Shown one piece after another: positions 24,437 through 33,513 of a stretch of DNA of 64,000 bases (position 1 is the stretch's first letter; every line of letters starts with the position of its first letter). Under the pieces are notes generated by a model that did not search any database, had not been told where the DNA came from, and worked only from the letters and a program-made list of their open reading frames with translations. This stretch comes from Caulobacter segnis (GTDB lineage: Bacteria; Pseudomonadota; Alphaproteobacteria; Caulobacterales; Caulobacteraceae). The position numbers and the translations under genes are program-made. The DNA lies in assembly GCF_003243465.1 (NCBI RefSeq), contig NZ_QFQZ01000005.1, positions 37,532 to 101,531 of the forward strand, given 5' to 3'.

Positions 24437-26878
24437 ATGCTCGATCTTCGGGAATACCGCCGGCGCCCTGCGCGCCTCTTCGACTTCCTGCCCTGGGCGG
24501 CCCTGGTCGCGCCGGGCGTGGTGCTCAACAAGGATGGCAGTTTCCAACGCACCGCGGAGTTTCGCGGGCCGGACCTGGACTCGGCCACGGACGCGGAGGT
24601 CGCCGCCGTCGCCGCCCGGCTGAACGGGGCGCTGCGCCGGCTGGGCTCAGGCTGGGCGCTTTTCGTCGAGGCCCGGCGCGACCCCGCCGACGCCTACCCG
24701 GAAAGCCGTTTCCCCGACCCGGTCTCGGCCCTGGTCGAGGCCGAGCGCAAGGCCGCCTTCGTCGAGACCGGCGAGCACTTCGAAAGCCGGTACTATTTGA
24801 CCCTGACCTATTTGCCGCCGGCCGAGCGTCGCGGCCGGATCGAAGGCCTGTTCGTCGAAGGGCGGGCAGGGGACGGTCTCGATTGGCGCGCCGCGCTGAC
24901 CGGCTTCATCGATCGCTCCGATCGCCTTCTGGCCCTGCTCGACGGCCTGATGCCCAAGGTCGCCTGGCTGGACGACGGCCAGACCCTCAGCGTGCTGCAC
25001 GGCGCCGTCTCGACGGTGCGCCAGCGGGTGGCCGCCCCCGAGACCCCGATGCAGTTGGACGCCTTGCTGGCCACCCAGCCGCTGGCCGGCGGCCTGGAGC
25101 CGCGCCTGGGCCGCGCGCACCTGCGGGTGCTGACCCTGACCGGGTTCCCGGCCGCCACGACGCCGGGCCTGCTCGACGAGCTCAATCGCCTCGGCATCGC
25201 CTATCGCTGGAGCACCCGGGCCCTGTGCCTGGACAAGACCGACGCCGTGGGCCTGCTGGGCAAGATCCGTCGCCAGTGGTTCGCCAAGCGCAAGTCCGTC
25301 CTGGTCCTGCTGCGCGAGGCCTTGACCCAGGAGCCGTCGCCTCTCGTCGACAATGACGCCTCCAACAAGGCGCTTGAGGCGGACCTGGCCCTGCAGGACC
25401 TCGGCGGCGATGCGGTCGCCTACGCCTATGTCACCACGAGCCTGGTGGTCTGGGATGACGATCCCGCCGTCGCCGAGGCCAAGCTGGCCCTCGTCGAGAA
25501 GGTCATCCAGGGCCGCGACTTCACCGTCATTCGTGAGAGCGTCAACGCCGTGGAGGCCTGGCTCGGGACGATCCCCGGCCACGTCTACGCCAATGTCCGC
25601 CAGCCGCCGCTTTCGACCCTGAACCTGGCCCATATCGCGCCGATGTCGGCGGTCTGGGCCGGGCCCGAGCGCAACGCGCATTTGCACGGCCCGCCGCTCT
25701 TGCTGGCGCGCACCGCCGGCTCGACGCCCTTCCGTCTCAGTCTGCATGTCGGCGACGTCGGCCACACCCTCGTGGTGGGGCCGACCGGCGCGGGCAAGAG
25801 CGTGCTCCTGGCGCTGCTGGCCCTGCAGTTTCGCCGCTACACCGGCGCACAGGTCTTCGCCTTCGACTTCGGCGCGTCCAGTCGGGCCGCAGCGCTCGGC
25901 ATGGGCGGCGACTTCCATGACCTGTCGGGCGAGGGCGGGGCGGTGGCCCTCCAGCCGCTGGCGCGGATCGACGAACCGGACGAGCGCGCCTGGGCGACCG
26001 GCTGGCTGGCCGCCGTCCTGGCCCGCGAAGGCGTCGAGATCACACCGGCCGTCCGTGACCACCTCTGGGCCGCGCTGGGCAGTCTTGCGAGCGCGCCGGT
26101 CGGCGAACGCACGCTGACGGGGCTGGTGGCGCTCTTGGCCAGTCAGCCTCTGAAAGCGGCCTTGGCGCCCTTCGTCCTGGGCGGGCCTTTTGGTCGGCTG
26201 CTGGACGGTGCGGGCGAAGCCTTGGGCCAGGCTGATGTCCAGGTGTTCGAGACGGAGGGCTTGGCCAGGAGCGCCGCGGCGCCCGCCGTCCTGACCTATC
26301 TCTTCCACCGGATCGGCCGTCGGCTGGATGGCCGTCCGACCCTGATCGTCATCGATGAGGGATGGCTTGCCCTGGATGATCCAGCCTTCGGCGCGCAGTT
26401 GCGCGAATGGCTCAAGACCCTGAGGAAGAAGAACGCCTCGGTGATCTTCGCCACCCAGTCGCTGGCCGACGTGGTCGACAGCCCCATCGCCGCCTCCATC
26501 GTCGAAAGCTGCCCGACCCGGATCTTCCTGCCCAACCCCCGCGCCCTGGAGCCCCAAGGGGCGGCTGCCTACGGCCGGTTCGGGCTCAATGATCGACAGA
26601 TCGAGATCCTCGCCCGGGCCACCCCGACGCGGGACTACTACCTGCAATCGCGCCTGGGCGACCGCCTCTTCGACCTGGGTCTGGGGCCCGTGGCCCTGGC
26701 GTTCTGCGCGGCGTCTTCCAAGGCAGACCAGGCGGCCATCAGCGCCGTGCTCGCCGCCGCTGGGCGCATGGGCTTCGCGGCCGCGTGGCTGCGGCTGCGC
26801 GGCCTGACCTGGGCAGCCGATCTTCTGACCTCGGGGGCGGCGGGCGCTTCGCCTTCTTCATCGGAGAGCCTGCCATGA
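24437..26878 (+). CDS. trbE: TrbE, T4SS ATPase (VirB4-like)
   Basis: 813 residues, normal for the family. The CagE/TrbE N-terminal domain (about 1-420) is followed by the ATPase domain with Walker A VVGPTGAGKSVLLALLA near 446 and Walker B LIVIDEGWLALDD near 636. The FATQSLADVVDSPIA block is present. It energises pilus assembly and substrate transfer from the cytoplasmic side of the inner membrane. The stop overlaps the trbJ start (ATGA). Confidence 0.95.
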   Translation: MLDLREYRRRPARLFDFLPWAALVAPGVVLNKDGSFQRTAEFRGPDLDSATDAEVAAVAARLNGALRRLGSGWALFVEARRDPADAYPESRFPDPVSALVEAERKAAFVETGEHFESRYYLTLTYLPPAERRGRIEGLFVEGRAGDGLDWRAALTGFIDRSDRLLALLDGLMPKVAWLDDGQTLSVLHGAVSTVRQRVAAPETPMQLDALLATQPLAGGLEPRLGRAHLRVLTLTGFPAATTPGLLDELNRLGIAYRWSTRALCLDKTDAVGLLGKIRRQWFAKRKSVLVLLREALTQEPSPLVDNDASNKALEADLALQDLGGDAVAYAYVTTSLVVWDDDPAVAEAKLALVEKVIQGRDFTVIRESVNAVEAWLGTIPGHVYANVRQPPLSTLNLAHIAPMSAVWAGPERNAHLHGPPLLLARTAGSTPFRLSLHVGDVGHTLVVGPTGAGKSVLLALLALQFRRYTGAQVFAFDFGASSRAAALGMGGDFHDLSGEGGAVALQPLARIDEPDERAWATGWLAAVLAREGVEITPAVRDHLWAALGSLASAPVGERTLTGLVALLASQPLKAALAPFVLGGPFGRLLDGAGEALGQADVQVFETEGLARSAAAPAVLTYLFHRIGRRLDGRPTLIVIDEGWLALDDPAFGAQLREWLKTLRKKNASVIFATQSLADVVDSPIAASIVESCPTRIFLPNPRALEPQGAAAYGRFGLNDRQIEILARATPTRDYYLQSRLGDRLFDLGLGPVALAFCAASSKADQAAISAVLAAAGRMGFAAAWLRLRGLTWAADLLTSGAAGASPSSSESLP

Positions 26879-27588
26879 CCTTATCCCGACGCCGCCTGGC
26901 GGCGGCGCTCTTCTGCGCGCCCGCCGCGGCCATTGCCCTGACGGCGCCCGCCGCCCAGGCGCAGTGGGTGGTCTTCGACCCCACCAACTACGTGCAGAAC
27001 GTCCTGACCGCCGCGCGCACGCTGCAGACGATCAACAACCAGATCGCGTCGCTGCAAAACGAGGCGCAGATGTTGATCGGCCAGGCCAAGACCCTGGCCA
27101 GCCTGCCGTACTCGACCTTGGCCACACTTCAGGCTCAGGTCGACCGGACGCGGCAGCTTTTGGGCCAGGCCCAGGCCCTGGCCTACGACGTCGCCTCCAT
27201 CCAGCAGGCGTTCACCACCAACTATGGCGCAGCCTCCCTGTCGGCGTCGGATGCGGCGCTGACCGCCCGGGCCGACGCCCGCTGGACCACGGCCATGGCC
27301 GGCTTTCAGGACGCCCTGAAGCTTCAGGCCGGCGTCGTGGAGGGTCTCGGCGCCAGCCGCGATCAGCTGACCGCTCTGGTCGGGGCCAGCCAAGGCGCGG
27401 TCGGCGGGCTGCAGGCGGCCCAAGCCGGCAACCAGCTCCTGGCCCTCCAATCGCAGATGCTCGCCGACCTCATCGCTCTGTCCGCCGCTCAAGGCCGAGC
27501 CCAGGCGCTGGAGGCCGCTGGTCAAGCCGCCGCCCGCGCCGACGCCAAGGCGCGCTTCGCCAAGTTCATGGGGACGGGCTCGCAATGA
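26875..27588 (+). CDS. trbJ: TrbJ, T4SS periplasmic protein (VirB5-like)
   Basis: 237 residues from the ATG at 26875. A signal peptide ends near APAAQAQ. The mature start WVVFDPTNYVQNVLTAARTL is the conserved TrbJ opening, followed by long coiled helices (INNQIASLQNEAQMLIGQAK). VirB5/TrbJ proteins sit at the pilus tip or in the periplasm. The start overlaps the trbE stop and its stop overlaps trbK. Confidence 0.93.
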   Translation: MTLSRRRLAAALFCAPAAAIALTAPAAQAQWVVFDPTNYVQNVLTAARTLQTINNQIASLQNEAQMLIGQAKTLASLPYSTLATLQAQVDRTRQLLGQAQALAYDVASIQQAFTTNYGAASLSASDAALTARADARWTTAMAGFQDALKLQAGVVEGLGASRDQLTALVGASQGAVGGLQAAQAGNQLLALQSQMLADLIALSAAQGRAQALEAAGQAAARADAKARFAKFMGTGSQ

Positions 27589-27821
27589 GGTGGGCGATCG
27601 GTCTGGCTGCGGCGTCCTGGATCCTGATCGGCGTCGTCGTCGTCGCCGTGCGCGGCCGACATGAGCCGCCACCGCCGCCATCGGCGGCCCCGGCGGTCGC
27701 TGAACGTGACGATCAGCTCGGTCGCTGCCGGGATCTCGGCGAGGCGGCCCAGGACGACGACGCCTGCCGGCGGGCCTGGGCCGTCGCGCGCGCTCGCTTC
27801 TTCGGGGAGCGGAGGCCATGA
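27585..27821 (+). CDS. trbK: TrbK-like small membrane protein
   Basis: 78 residues. One N-terminal membrane segment (AIGLAAASWILIGVVVVAV) is followed by a Pro-rich linker and a Cys-containing tail (LGRCRDLGEAAQDDDACRRA). This is the alternative TrbK form found between trbJ and trbL in these elements. TrbK in RP4 is an entry-exclusion lipoprotein; whether this form does the same is uncertain. Both ends overlap the neighbouring genes by 4 bases. Confidence 0.8.
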   Translation: MRWAIGLAAASWILIGVVVVAVRGRHEPPPPPSAAPAVAERDDQLGRCRDLGEAAQDDDACRRAWAVARARFFGERRP

Positions 27822-29086
27822 ACGACACCGGCGTCATCGACCGCTTCTTCGACGTCTATGGCAGCTACATCGACAGCGGCTTTGGCCTGCTGGGCGGGGA
27901 GGTGGCGTTCCTCTCCACGACGCTGGTGGCCATCGATGTGACCCTGGCCGCGCTCTTCTGGGCCTGGTCCCAGGGCGAGGATGTGCTGGCGAGGCTCGTC
28001 AAGAAGACCCTTTATGTGGGGTTCTTCGCTTTCCTGATCGGCAACTTCCACACCTTGACCGGCATCGTGCTGGCGAGTTTTTCGGGCCTTGGCCTGAAGG
28101 CGGGGGGTGTGGGGACCTCGGCCGAGGACTTCCTGCGGCCGGGTAAGCTGGCGGCCCTGGGCATCGAAGCCTGCAAGCCGATCCTGCAGGCGGCTAGCGA
28201 CCTGGGTGGTTTCCCGGGCTTCTTCGAGAACATCGTCCAGATCCTGATCCTGCTGGTCGTTGCGATCCTGGTGATCGTCTCGTTCTTCATCATCGCCGTG
28301 CAGATCTTCGTGGTCTTGATCGAGTTCAAGCTCGTCAGCCTGTGCGGCTTCGTGCTGGTGCCGTTCGGCCTTTTTGGGCGCACCGCCTTCCTGGCCGAGA
28401 AGGTCCTGGGCAACGTCATGGCCTCGGGCGTCAAGGTCATGGTGCTGGCGGTGATCGTCGGCATCGGGTCGACCCTGTTTTCTCAGTTCACCAGCGCCGC
28501 CACCGGCCAGCCGACCTTGGAAGAGGTCCTGGCCATGGCCCTGGCCGCCCTGACCCTGCTTGGTCTGTCGATCTTCGGGCCCGGCGTCGCATCGGGCCTC
28601 GTCTCCGGCGCGCCGCAGCTCGGCGCGGGCGCTGCGGTGGGCACGGGCCTGGTCGTCGGCGGCATGGCCATGGCGGCGGCCGGCGCGGCCCAGATGGCGG
28701 CCGGCGCGGTCTCGGGGGTGTCGTTCGGCGGCGTTGGCGGCAGCGGCGCGGCTGGCGCGGCCGCCGCGGGCGGCGGTCGACTTCCGCCGCCCGGCGGTGG
28801 GTCTCTGCCGCCGCCCGATGGCGGGCCCTCCGGGGCGCCGCGCCTCCCACCGCCTGGCGGCAATGGCGGTGGCGGCGGCGCAGGCTTCGCGATGCCGCCG
28901 CCGAAAGCCAGCGACGACGAGGGCGGCGGCGGGGAGGGCGGGGGCGGCGCACCGATGGCCCCAGCTTGGGCCCACGCCCTTGCCGACCGCCACGCCCTGA
29001 CCCGCGGCGCGGAGATCGCCGCCCACGCCGCCGGCGGCGGCGACCACTCCGGCGGCGACGCCGCCCCCAGCCTGAAGGAGGACTAG
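27818..29086 (+). CDS. trbL: TrbL, polytopic T4SS inner-membrane protein (VirB6-like)
   Basis: 422 residues. Several membrane helices lie between about 30 and 290, including ILILLVVAILVIVSFFIIAV. The C-terminal 130 residues are a low-complexity Gly/Pro/Ala tail with repeated LPPPGGG-type units. VirB6/TrbL lines the inner-membrane part of the channel. The start overlaps trbK. The GGC/GCC-rich DNA encoding the tail creates many spurious frames on both strands. Confidence 0.93.
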   Translation: MNDTGVIDRFFDVYGSYIDSGFGLLGGEVAFLSTTLVAIDVTLAALFWAWSQGEDVLARLVKKTLYVGFFAFLIGNFHTLTGIVLASFSGLGLKAGGVGTSAEDFLRPGKLAALGIEACKPILQAASDLGGFPGFFENIVQILILLVVAILVIVSFFIIAVQIFVVLIEFKLVSLCGFVLVPFGLFGRTAFLAEKVLGNVMASGVKVMVLAVIVGIGSTLFSQFTSAATGQPTLEEVLAMALAALTLLGLSIFGPGVASGLVSGAPQLGAGAAVGTGLVVGGMAMAAAGAAQMAAGAVSGVSFGGVGGSGAAGAAAAGGGRLPPPGGGSLPPPDGGPSGAPRLPPPGGNGGGGGAGFAMPPPKASDDEGGGGEGGGGAPMAPAWAHALADRHALTRGAEIAAHAAGGGDHSGGDAAPSLKED

Positions 29087-29087
29087 G

Positions 29088-29774
29088 ATGAACCCTTTCA
29101 AGGGCGCGGCGCGCTATGGCGCGACCCCCGCGCCGGAAACGCCTTATCAGCGGGCCGGTCAGGCCTGGGACGAGCGGATCGGCTCGGCCCGCGTTCAGGC
29201 CGCCAACTGGCGCCTGGCGGCCCTGGGCCTGCTGATGGCCAACACGGCCCTGTGCGGGAGTCTGGCCTGGCTGGCGACCCGAGGTTCGGTGACGCCGTGG
29301 GTGGTCGAGGTCGACAAGCTCGGCGAGCCGAGGGTGGCTGCGCCGGCCATTCAAGGCGCCAGGCCGACCGATCCGATGATCGCCTGGACCTTGGCGCGCT
29401 TCATCACCGACGTGCGCGCGGTGTCCACCGACCCGGTGGTGATGCGCCAGGCCTGGTTGCGGGCCTACGACTTCACTGATGCGGCCGGGGCTGCGGCCCT
29501 GTCCGACTATGCCCGCCGGGCCGATCCTTTCGCCCAGGTCGGCCGCGCCCAGGTGGTGGTCAGCGTCTCCAGCGTCGTGCGCGCCACGCCGGGCAGTTTC
29601 CGGGTGGCCTGGACCGAGCAGCGCTATGCCGACGGCCAGCTGGCCGCCACCGAGCGCTGGAGCGCCATCCTGACCCTCAACCTCGTTCCACCGCGCACGC
29701 CCGAGGGGCTGCGGGCCAACCCGCTGGGCGTCTACGTCTCCGGCATCGCCTGGTCCAAGGAGTTCGGCGCATGA
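29088..29774 (+). CDS. trbF: TrbF, T4SS inner-membrane protein (VirB8-like)
   Basis: 228 residues with a single N-terminal membrane helix (about 42-62) and a periplasmic VirB8 fold: TPWVVEVDKLGEPRVAAPAI and VAWTEQRYADGQLAATERWS. It nucleates channel assembly. It starts one base after the trbL stop and overlaps trbG by 4. Confidence 0.93.
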   Translation: MNPFKGAARYGATPAPETPYQRAGQAWDERIGSARVQAANWRLAALGLLMANTALCGSLAWLATRGSVTPWVVEVDKLGEPRVAAPAIQGARPTDPMIAWTLARFITDVRAVSTDPVVMRQAWLRAYDFTDAAGAAALSDYARRADPFAQVGRAQVVVSVSSVVRATPGSFRVAWTEQRYADGQLAATERWSAILTLNLVPPRTPEGLRANPLGVYVSGIAWSKEFGA

Positions 29775-30565
29775 CCCGCTCACTCCTGATGGCGTGCCTG
29801 GCTCTTGCCTGCCCGGGCATAGCCGCCGCCGAACCCTCCGTCCAACTACAGGTTCCTGGCGGCGCCAAGCGCTTCGATTACCGCGACGAGACGGTCTATC
29901 CGGTGATCGCCACGCCGGGCCGCATCACTGACATCGTGCTCGAGCCCGGTGAGATCCTGGTCGGCTCTGGGCCCGTGGCGGCCGGCGACACCGCACGCTG
30001 GGTGATCGGTGACACCACCAGCGGCCAGGGCGCGCAGCGGCGCGTGCATGTGATGATCAAGCCGACGGCCTCGGGCCTGGCCACGAACCTGATCATCAAT
30101 ACCGATCGGCGCACCTATCACCTGGAGCTGCGGGCTTCGGCCCGGACCTGGCTATCGCAAGTGGCTTGGCGCTATGCCGACGCGGCGCCGCCGGTCCTGG
30201 CGGCCGCCGCGATCCGAGGGCCCGGCCCAGAGCCAATCGTCCCGCCTGAGCAGCCGGACCGGCCGCTGAACCTCGCCTACAAGATCAACGGTCCGTACCC
30301 CAACTGGCGTCCCGTCGCCGTTTCGGACGACGGCCAGCGCGTGTTTGTCGACTTCGGCCCGGCCGTGGCCATGGACGACCTGCCGCCGCTCTACCGCATC
30401 GGTCCGGACGGCAAGACCGCCGAGCTGGTCAACTATCGCGTCGAGGGCCGCCGGATCATCGTCGATCGGCTCTTCGAGCGCGCCGAACTGCGCCTGGGCG
30501 CCAAGCGGGCCGGCCTGGCCGTGCGCATCGCCCGCACAACCCCGATCCAGGAGGCGGGCCGATGA
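29771..30565 (+). CDS. trbG: TrbG, T4SS outer-membrane complex protein (VirB9-like)
   Basis: 264 residues. A signal peptide (about 1-20, GIAAAEP) precedes the VirB9 beta domain with YPVIATPGRITDIVLEPGE. A linker (about 150-170) leads to the C-terminal domain with YKINGPYPNWRPVAVSDDGQ and RRIIVDRLFERAELRLG. It forms the outer-membrane ring with TrbI. Both ends overlap neighbours by 4 bases. Confidence 0.94.
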   Translation: MTRSLLMACLALACPGIAAAEPSVQLQVPGGAKRFDYRDETVYPVIATPGRITDIVLEPGEILVGSGPVAAGDTARWVIGDTTSGQGAQRRVHVMIKPTASGLATNLIINTDRRTYHLELRASARTWLSQVAWRYADAAPPVLAAAAIRGPGPEPIVPPEQPDRPLNLAYKINGPYPNWRPVAVSDDGQRVFVDFGPAVAMDDLPPLYRIGPDGKTAELVNYRVEGRRIIVDRLFERAELRLGAKRAGLAVRIARTTPIQEAGR

Positions 30566-31734
30566 GCCAAGACGCCGATCAAGCCGAGAAGACCATCGCC
30601 CAGACCCTGCGCCTGCGTGGCGCGCCGAGCCCCGTCGCCCGTGTCTCCCGGCGCGCCTTGGTCATCGTCGGCGCCGTCCTGATCGCGGGGGTTGCTGGGG
30701 CGATAAGCTGGTCGCTGATGGAAAAGCGCAAAGCCTCGCCCCAGGAGCCGAAGGTCGCCATGGCCCAGCCGCCCGAGACCGTCACCGCCTTGCCGCGCGG
30801 CTATGTTGGCCCGGCTGGGACGCCGGCGCTGGGACCGCCGCTGCCGGGCGATCTTGGCCGCCCGATGCTGAGCGCGGCCCGGGCACGGCAAGACGCGGCG
30901 TCCGCACCGATTGGCGCCGATCCGCCGCCCGTCGCTGCGCCGCAGCCGGCGGCGACACCCGACCCGCGGATCCAGGCCCGTCGGCAGGCCTATCAGGCCG
31001 CGATCCAGAGCGGCCTGTTCGTGACCGCCGCGGTCTCGTCCGGTGATGAAGCGTCGATCTTGTCGAGCGCTGCGCCGGCCCTGGTGCTGGCGCAGAGCAA
31101 GCCGGATGGGGGCGATCCGCGCCTGACCAGCGTTGAGCGTCTGCAAGCGCCGGCCTCGCCCTATGTTCTCCAGGCCGGCGCGGTGATCCCCGCGGCCTTG
31201 GTCACCGGTTTGCGTTCGGACACGCCGGGCCTGGCCATCGCGCAGGTGACCCAGGACGTGTTCGACAGCCTCGGCGGAGGCTTTCTTTTGATCCCCAAAG
31301 GCGCGCGGCTGATTGGCGAGTACGACGCTGCGGTCAAGAACGGCCAGAGCCGTTTGGCCGTGGTCTGGACACGCCTGACCCTGCCGTCGGGGCGGTCCAT
31401 CGTGCTGGACAAGCTGCCCGGCGCCGACGCGCAAGGGATGGCCGGCCTACAGGACGGCGTCGACCGCCATGGTGGGCGCGTGCTGGCGGCGGCGGGGCTT
31501 TCGACCCTGCTGGCGATCGGGTCCGAGGCCGGCTCCTCCAGCGAGGAGTCCGACCTCGCCCGCGCCCTGCGCCGCGCCGGCGCCGACACCGCCAGTTCGG
31601 TGGGCCAGCAGATGGTCGGCAAGAGCCTGAACTTGGCGCCGACACTGACGATCCGGCCGGGCGCGCCCTTGCGCGTGCTCCTGACCCGCGACCTCGTGCT
31701 TGAACCCTATGTCGATGAAAGGAAGGCGCCATGA
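30562..31734 (+). CDS. trbI: TrbI, T4SS core scaffold (VirB10-like)
   Basis: 390 residues. A cytoplasmic start and one membrane helix (about 33-52) lead to a Pro-rich periplasmic linker (70-140) and the VirB10 domain with LQAGAVIPAALVTGLRSDTP, FLLIPKGARLIGEYD and the antenna region near KLPGADAQGMAGLQDG. It spans both membranes and transmits energy from the ATPases. The stop overlaps the DUF2274 gene. Confidence 0.95.
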   Translation: MSQDADQAEKTIAQTLRLRGAPSPVARVSRRALVIVGAVLIAGVAGAISWSLMEKRKASPQEPKVAMAQPPETVTALPRGYVGPAGTPALGPPLPGDLGRPMLSAARARQDAASAPIGADPPPVAAPQPAATPDPRIQARRQAYQAAIQSGLFVTAAVSSGDEASILSSAAPALVLAQSKPDGGDPRLTSVERLQAPASPYVLQAGAVIPAALVTGLRSDTPGLAIAQVTQDVFDSLGGGFLLIPKGARLIGEYDAAVKNGQSRLAVVWTRLTLPSGRSIVLDKLPGADAQGMAGLQDGVDRHGGRVLAAAGLSTLLAIGSEAGSSSEESDLARALRRAGADTASSVGQQMVGKSLNLAPTLTIRPGAPLRVLLTRDLVLEPYVDERKAP

Positions 31735-31958
31735 GCGGCAAGCTGAAGCTGGGGGCCCTTGAGGACGATACGCCCGTGAAGGTGACGCTGGACCTGCCGG
31801 CCAGCGTCCATCGCGATCTCCAGGCCTATGCCAAGATGCTGGCCGACCAGACGGGCGGCAAACCGGGCGAGCCGGCCAAGCTGGCGACCCGGATGCTCGA
31901 GCGGTTCATGGCGACCGACCGGGTCTTCGTCCGCGGACGGCGCGGCAAAGCCGCCTAA
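31731..31958 (+). CDS. DUF2274 family protein
   Basis: 75 residues, matching DUF2274 as found after trbI in these elements: VKVTLDLPASVHRDLQAYAK resembles a ribbon-helix-helix start, and the tail RMLERFMATDRVFVRGRRGK is basic. It may be a small DNA-binding regulator of transfer genes; no function is established. The start overlaps trbI and its end overlaps the convergent XRE gene by 4 bases. Confidence 0.85.
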   Translation: MSGKLKLGALEDDTPVKVTLDLPASVHRDLQAYAKMLADQTGGKPGEPAKLATRMLERFMATDRVFVRGRRGKAA

Positions 31959-32377
31959 GCCGCCTGATCCTCCCGAGTCGGTTCGCCCAGCGCCGTCATC
32001 AAAGCAAGGACCCTGCGACGTCGACGCCGATCCAGACCGGACAGCAGGACGGCCAGAGCCAGCCCGTCGGGGCTGGCCAACAGGGCGGTGATCGCCTTGG
32101 CCTTCTCCAGTTGTTCTATCGTCGGCGCTTGGTCGCCGTCGGTGGCGGGGAGACCCTCGAAAAACCAAGCGGGGCTGGTGTGCAGCAGCGCGGCGACCCG
32201 GTAGAGCATCGAGGCGCTGATGCGGTTGGAGCCGCGCTCGTACTTTTGCACTTGCTGAAAGGTCAGCCCGACACCCTGGGCGAGTTTGGCCTGGCTGAGG
32301 CCGAGCACCTTGCGGCGCAGTCGGATCTTGGCGCCGACATGCTGGTCGACTGGGTGCGGCGAGGGACCGGACGGCAA
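31955..32377 (-). CDS. XRE family helix-turn-helix regulator of the element
   Basis: 140 residues from a TTG at 32377. TTG is chosen because GGAGC lies upstream, and because the HPVDQHVGAKIRLRRKVLGL opening of this family follows at once. The HTH is LSQAKLAQGVGLTFQQVQKY-ERGSNRIS (about 28-55). The C-terminal part is helical. These regulators close the trb operon of related elements and probably control transfer or maintenance genes. It is convergent with the DUF2274 gene. Confidence 0.83.
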   Translation of the reverse strand: MPSGPSPHPVDQHVGAKIRLRRKVLGLSQAKLAQGVGLTFQQVQKYERGSNRISASMLYRVAALLHTSPAWFFEGLPATDGDQAPTIEQLEKAKAITALLASPDGLALAVLLSGLDRRRRRRVLALMTALGEPTREDQAA

Positions 32378-32457
32378 AGGCTTTGCTCCACGATGTGTGG
32401 AGTGCAGACACGCCGGCCCCCTGTGCCGGGTAGTACGTCGGTCGAATTTTCTGGCGG

Positions 32458-32580
32458 CTACCGGATCGCCAATTGCGCGGCGGTGAGGATCAGGCCGATC
32501 GCCAGGAGGGCTAGGGCGACCAAACCCGCCCATCCAGCGGGCGTCAGAAGGCGGCCCCTCGGACGTGAACGTGGTGGCAT
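32458..32580 (-). CDS. Small single-span membrane protein, 40 aa
   Basis: An ATG at 32580 gives MPPRSRPRGRLLTPAGW followed by one hydrophobic helix (AGLVALALLAIGLILTAA, about 18-35) and a stop after LAIR. The basic N-terminus predicts the inside orientation. It lies upstream of the XRE gene on the same strand. A short, cleanly bounded, positive-inside transmembrane protein is a plausible gene, perhaps an exclusion or regulatory peptide, but I know no assigned function. Confidence 0.5.
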   Translation of the reverse strand: MPPRSRPRGRLLTPAGWAGLVALALLAIGLILTAAQLAIR

Positions 32581-32671
32581 GTCGCCGATTGTAGGGCCTG
32601 GGTCCTGGCGAGGCTAGGCGTGGCCGAAGACCGACGCAAAGCCGTTCTGGGGGCGCCGCCGCAGCGGTGCA

Positions 32672-33445
32672 TCAAAGACGCAGCTCGATCCAGGCCGGGG
32701 CGTGATCACTCGCGCCGTCCAGGCCGCGCACCCAACGGTCGACGCCGGCGTCGATGAGGTCTTCGGCCAGATCGGGGGGGAGCAGCAGGTGGTCGATGCG
32801 CAAACCTTTGTCCTTGGGCCAGCGTTCGCGCAGATAGGACCAGTAGGTCCATGGCGTGACGTCCGGATGCTTGGCCTTGAGGGCGTCGGTCCAGCCCTGA
32901 TCGAGCAGGCGCTTGAAAGCCGCGCGGCTCTCGGGGCGAAGTAGCGCGTCGCCGCCATAGGAATGGTTGGGGTAGATGTCGGCTTCGGTGGGCACGACGT
33001 TGTAGTCGCCGGCCAGAACGACCGGAGCGCCGCTGACCATCAGGCTCTGGGCATGGGCGATAAAGGCCTCGAACCAGGCCAGCTTGTAGTCGAACTTCGG
33101 GCCGGGGACGGGGTTGCCGTTGGGCAGGTAGAGGCATCCGATCAGCACGCCGCCGACCGCCGCCTCGATATAGCGGCTCTGGGAGCGATCAGGCTCGCCG
33201 GGAAGCGCGGTGCGGGTCACCACGGGCGTCATGTCGCGGGCCAGGATCGCCACACCGTTCCAGGTCCGCTGGCCCTTCCAGGCCGCGCGGTAGCCCATCT
33301 GCTCCAAGGGCTCTAACGGGAAGCGGCCTTGCTCGGTCTTTAGCTCCTGTAGGCAGACGACGTCGGGCTGGGCGTCGTCCAGCCATTCGATCAGGGCGTC
33401 GAAGCGGCTTCTGATGTTGTTGATGTTCAAGGTCGCGATCCGCAC
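32672..33445 (-). CDS. xth: Exodeoxyribonuclease III / AP endonuclease
   Basis: 257 residues, full length. EEP-fold motifs: MRIATLNINNIRSR, VVCLQELKTEQGRFP (catalytic Glu), LAGDYNVVPTEADIYP (Asp and Asn) and the C-terminal RIDHLLLPPDL and GASDHAPAWIEL (Asp-His). It cleaves abasic sites and trims 3' blocked ends in base excision repair. It follows alkB by 68 bases on the same strand and may be the last gene of the damage-response operon. Confidence 0.93.
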   Translation of the reverse strand: MRIATLNINNIRSRFDALIEWLDDAQPDVVCLQELKTEQGRFPLEPLEQMGYRAAWKGQRTWNGVAILARDMTPVVTRTALPGEPDRSQSRYIEAAVGGVLIGCLYLPNGNPVPGPKFDYKLAWFEAFIAHAQSLMVSGAPVVLAGDYNVVPTEADIYPNHSYGGDALLRPESRAAFKRLLDQGWTDALKAKHPDVTPWTYWSYLRERWPKDKGLRIDHLLLPPDLAEDLIDAGVDRWVRGLDGASDHAPAWIELRL

Positions 33446-33513
33446 GCCACGACAACTTGCACGCCGCAGACTGCGTTCCCACTAGGGACGGAACGGTTGG
33501 GGCCGCTCGTCTT

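Noticed and set aside
24647..26647. 666-codon minus-strand frame
   Set aside because: It is antisense to trbE, which has clear Walker motifs; long antisense frames are expected at this GC content.
28740..29040. CGG/GGC-rich repeats resembling a tandem repeat array
   Set aside because: They encode the Gly/Pro-rich C-terminal tail of TrbL, and the units are irregular.
28488..29783. 431-codon minus-strand Arg/Pro-rich frame
   Set aside because: It is antisense to the Gly/Pro-rich tail of trbL and to trbF; low-complexity GGC/GCC DNA keeps several frames open.
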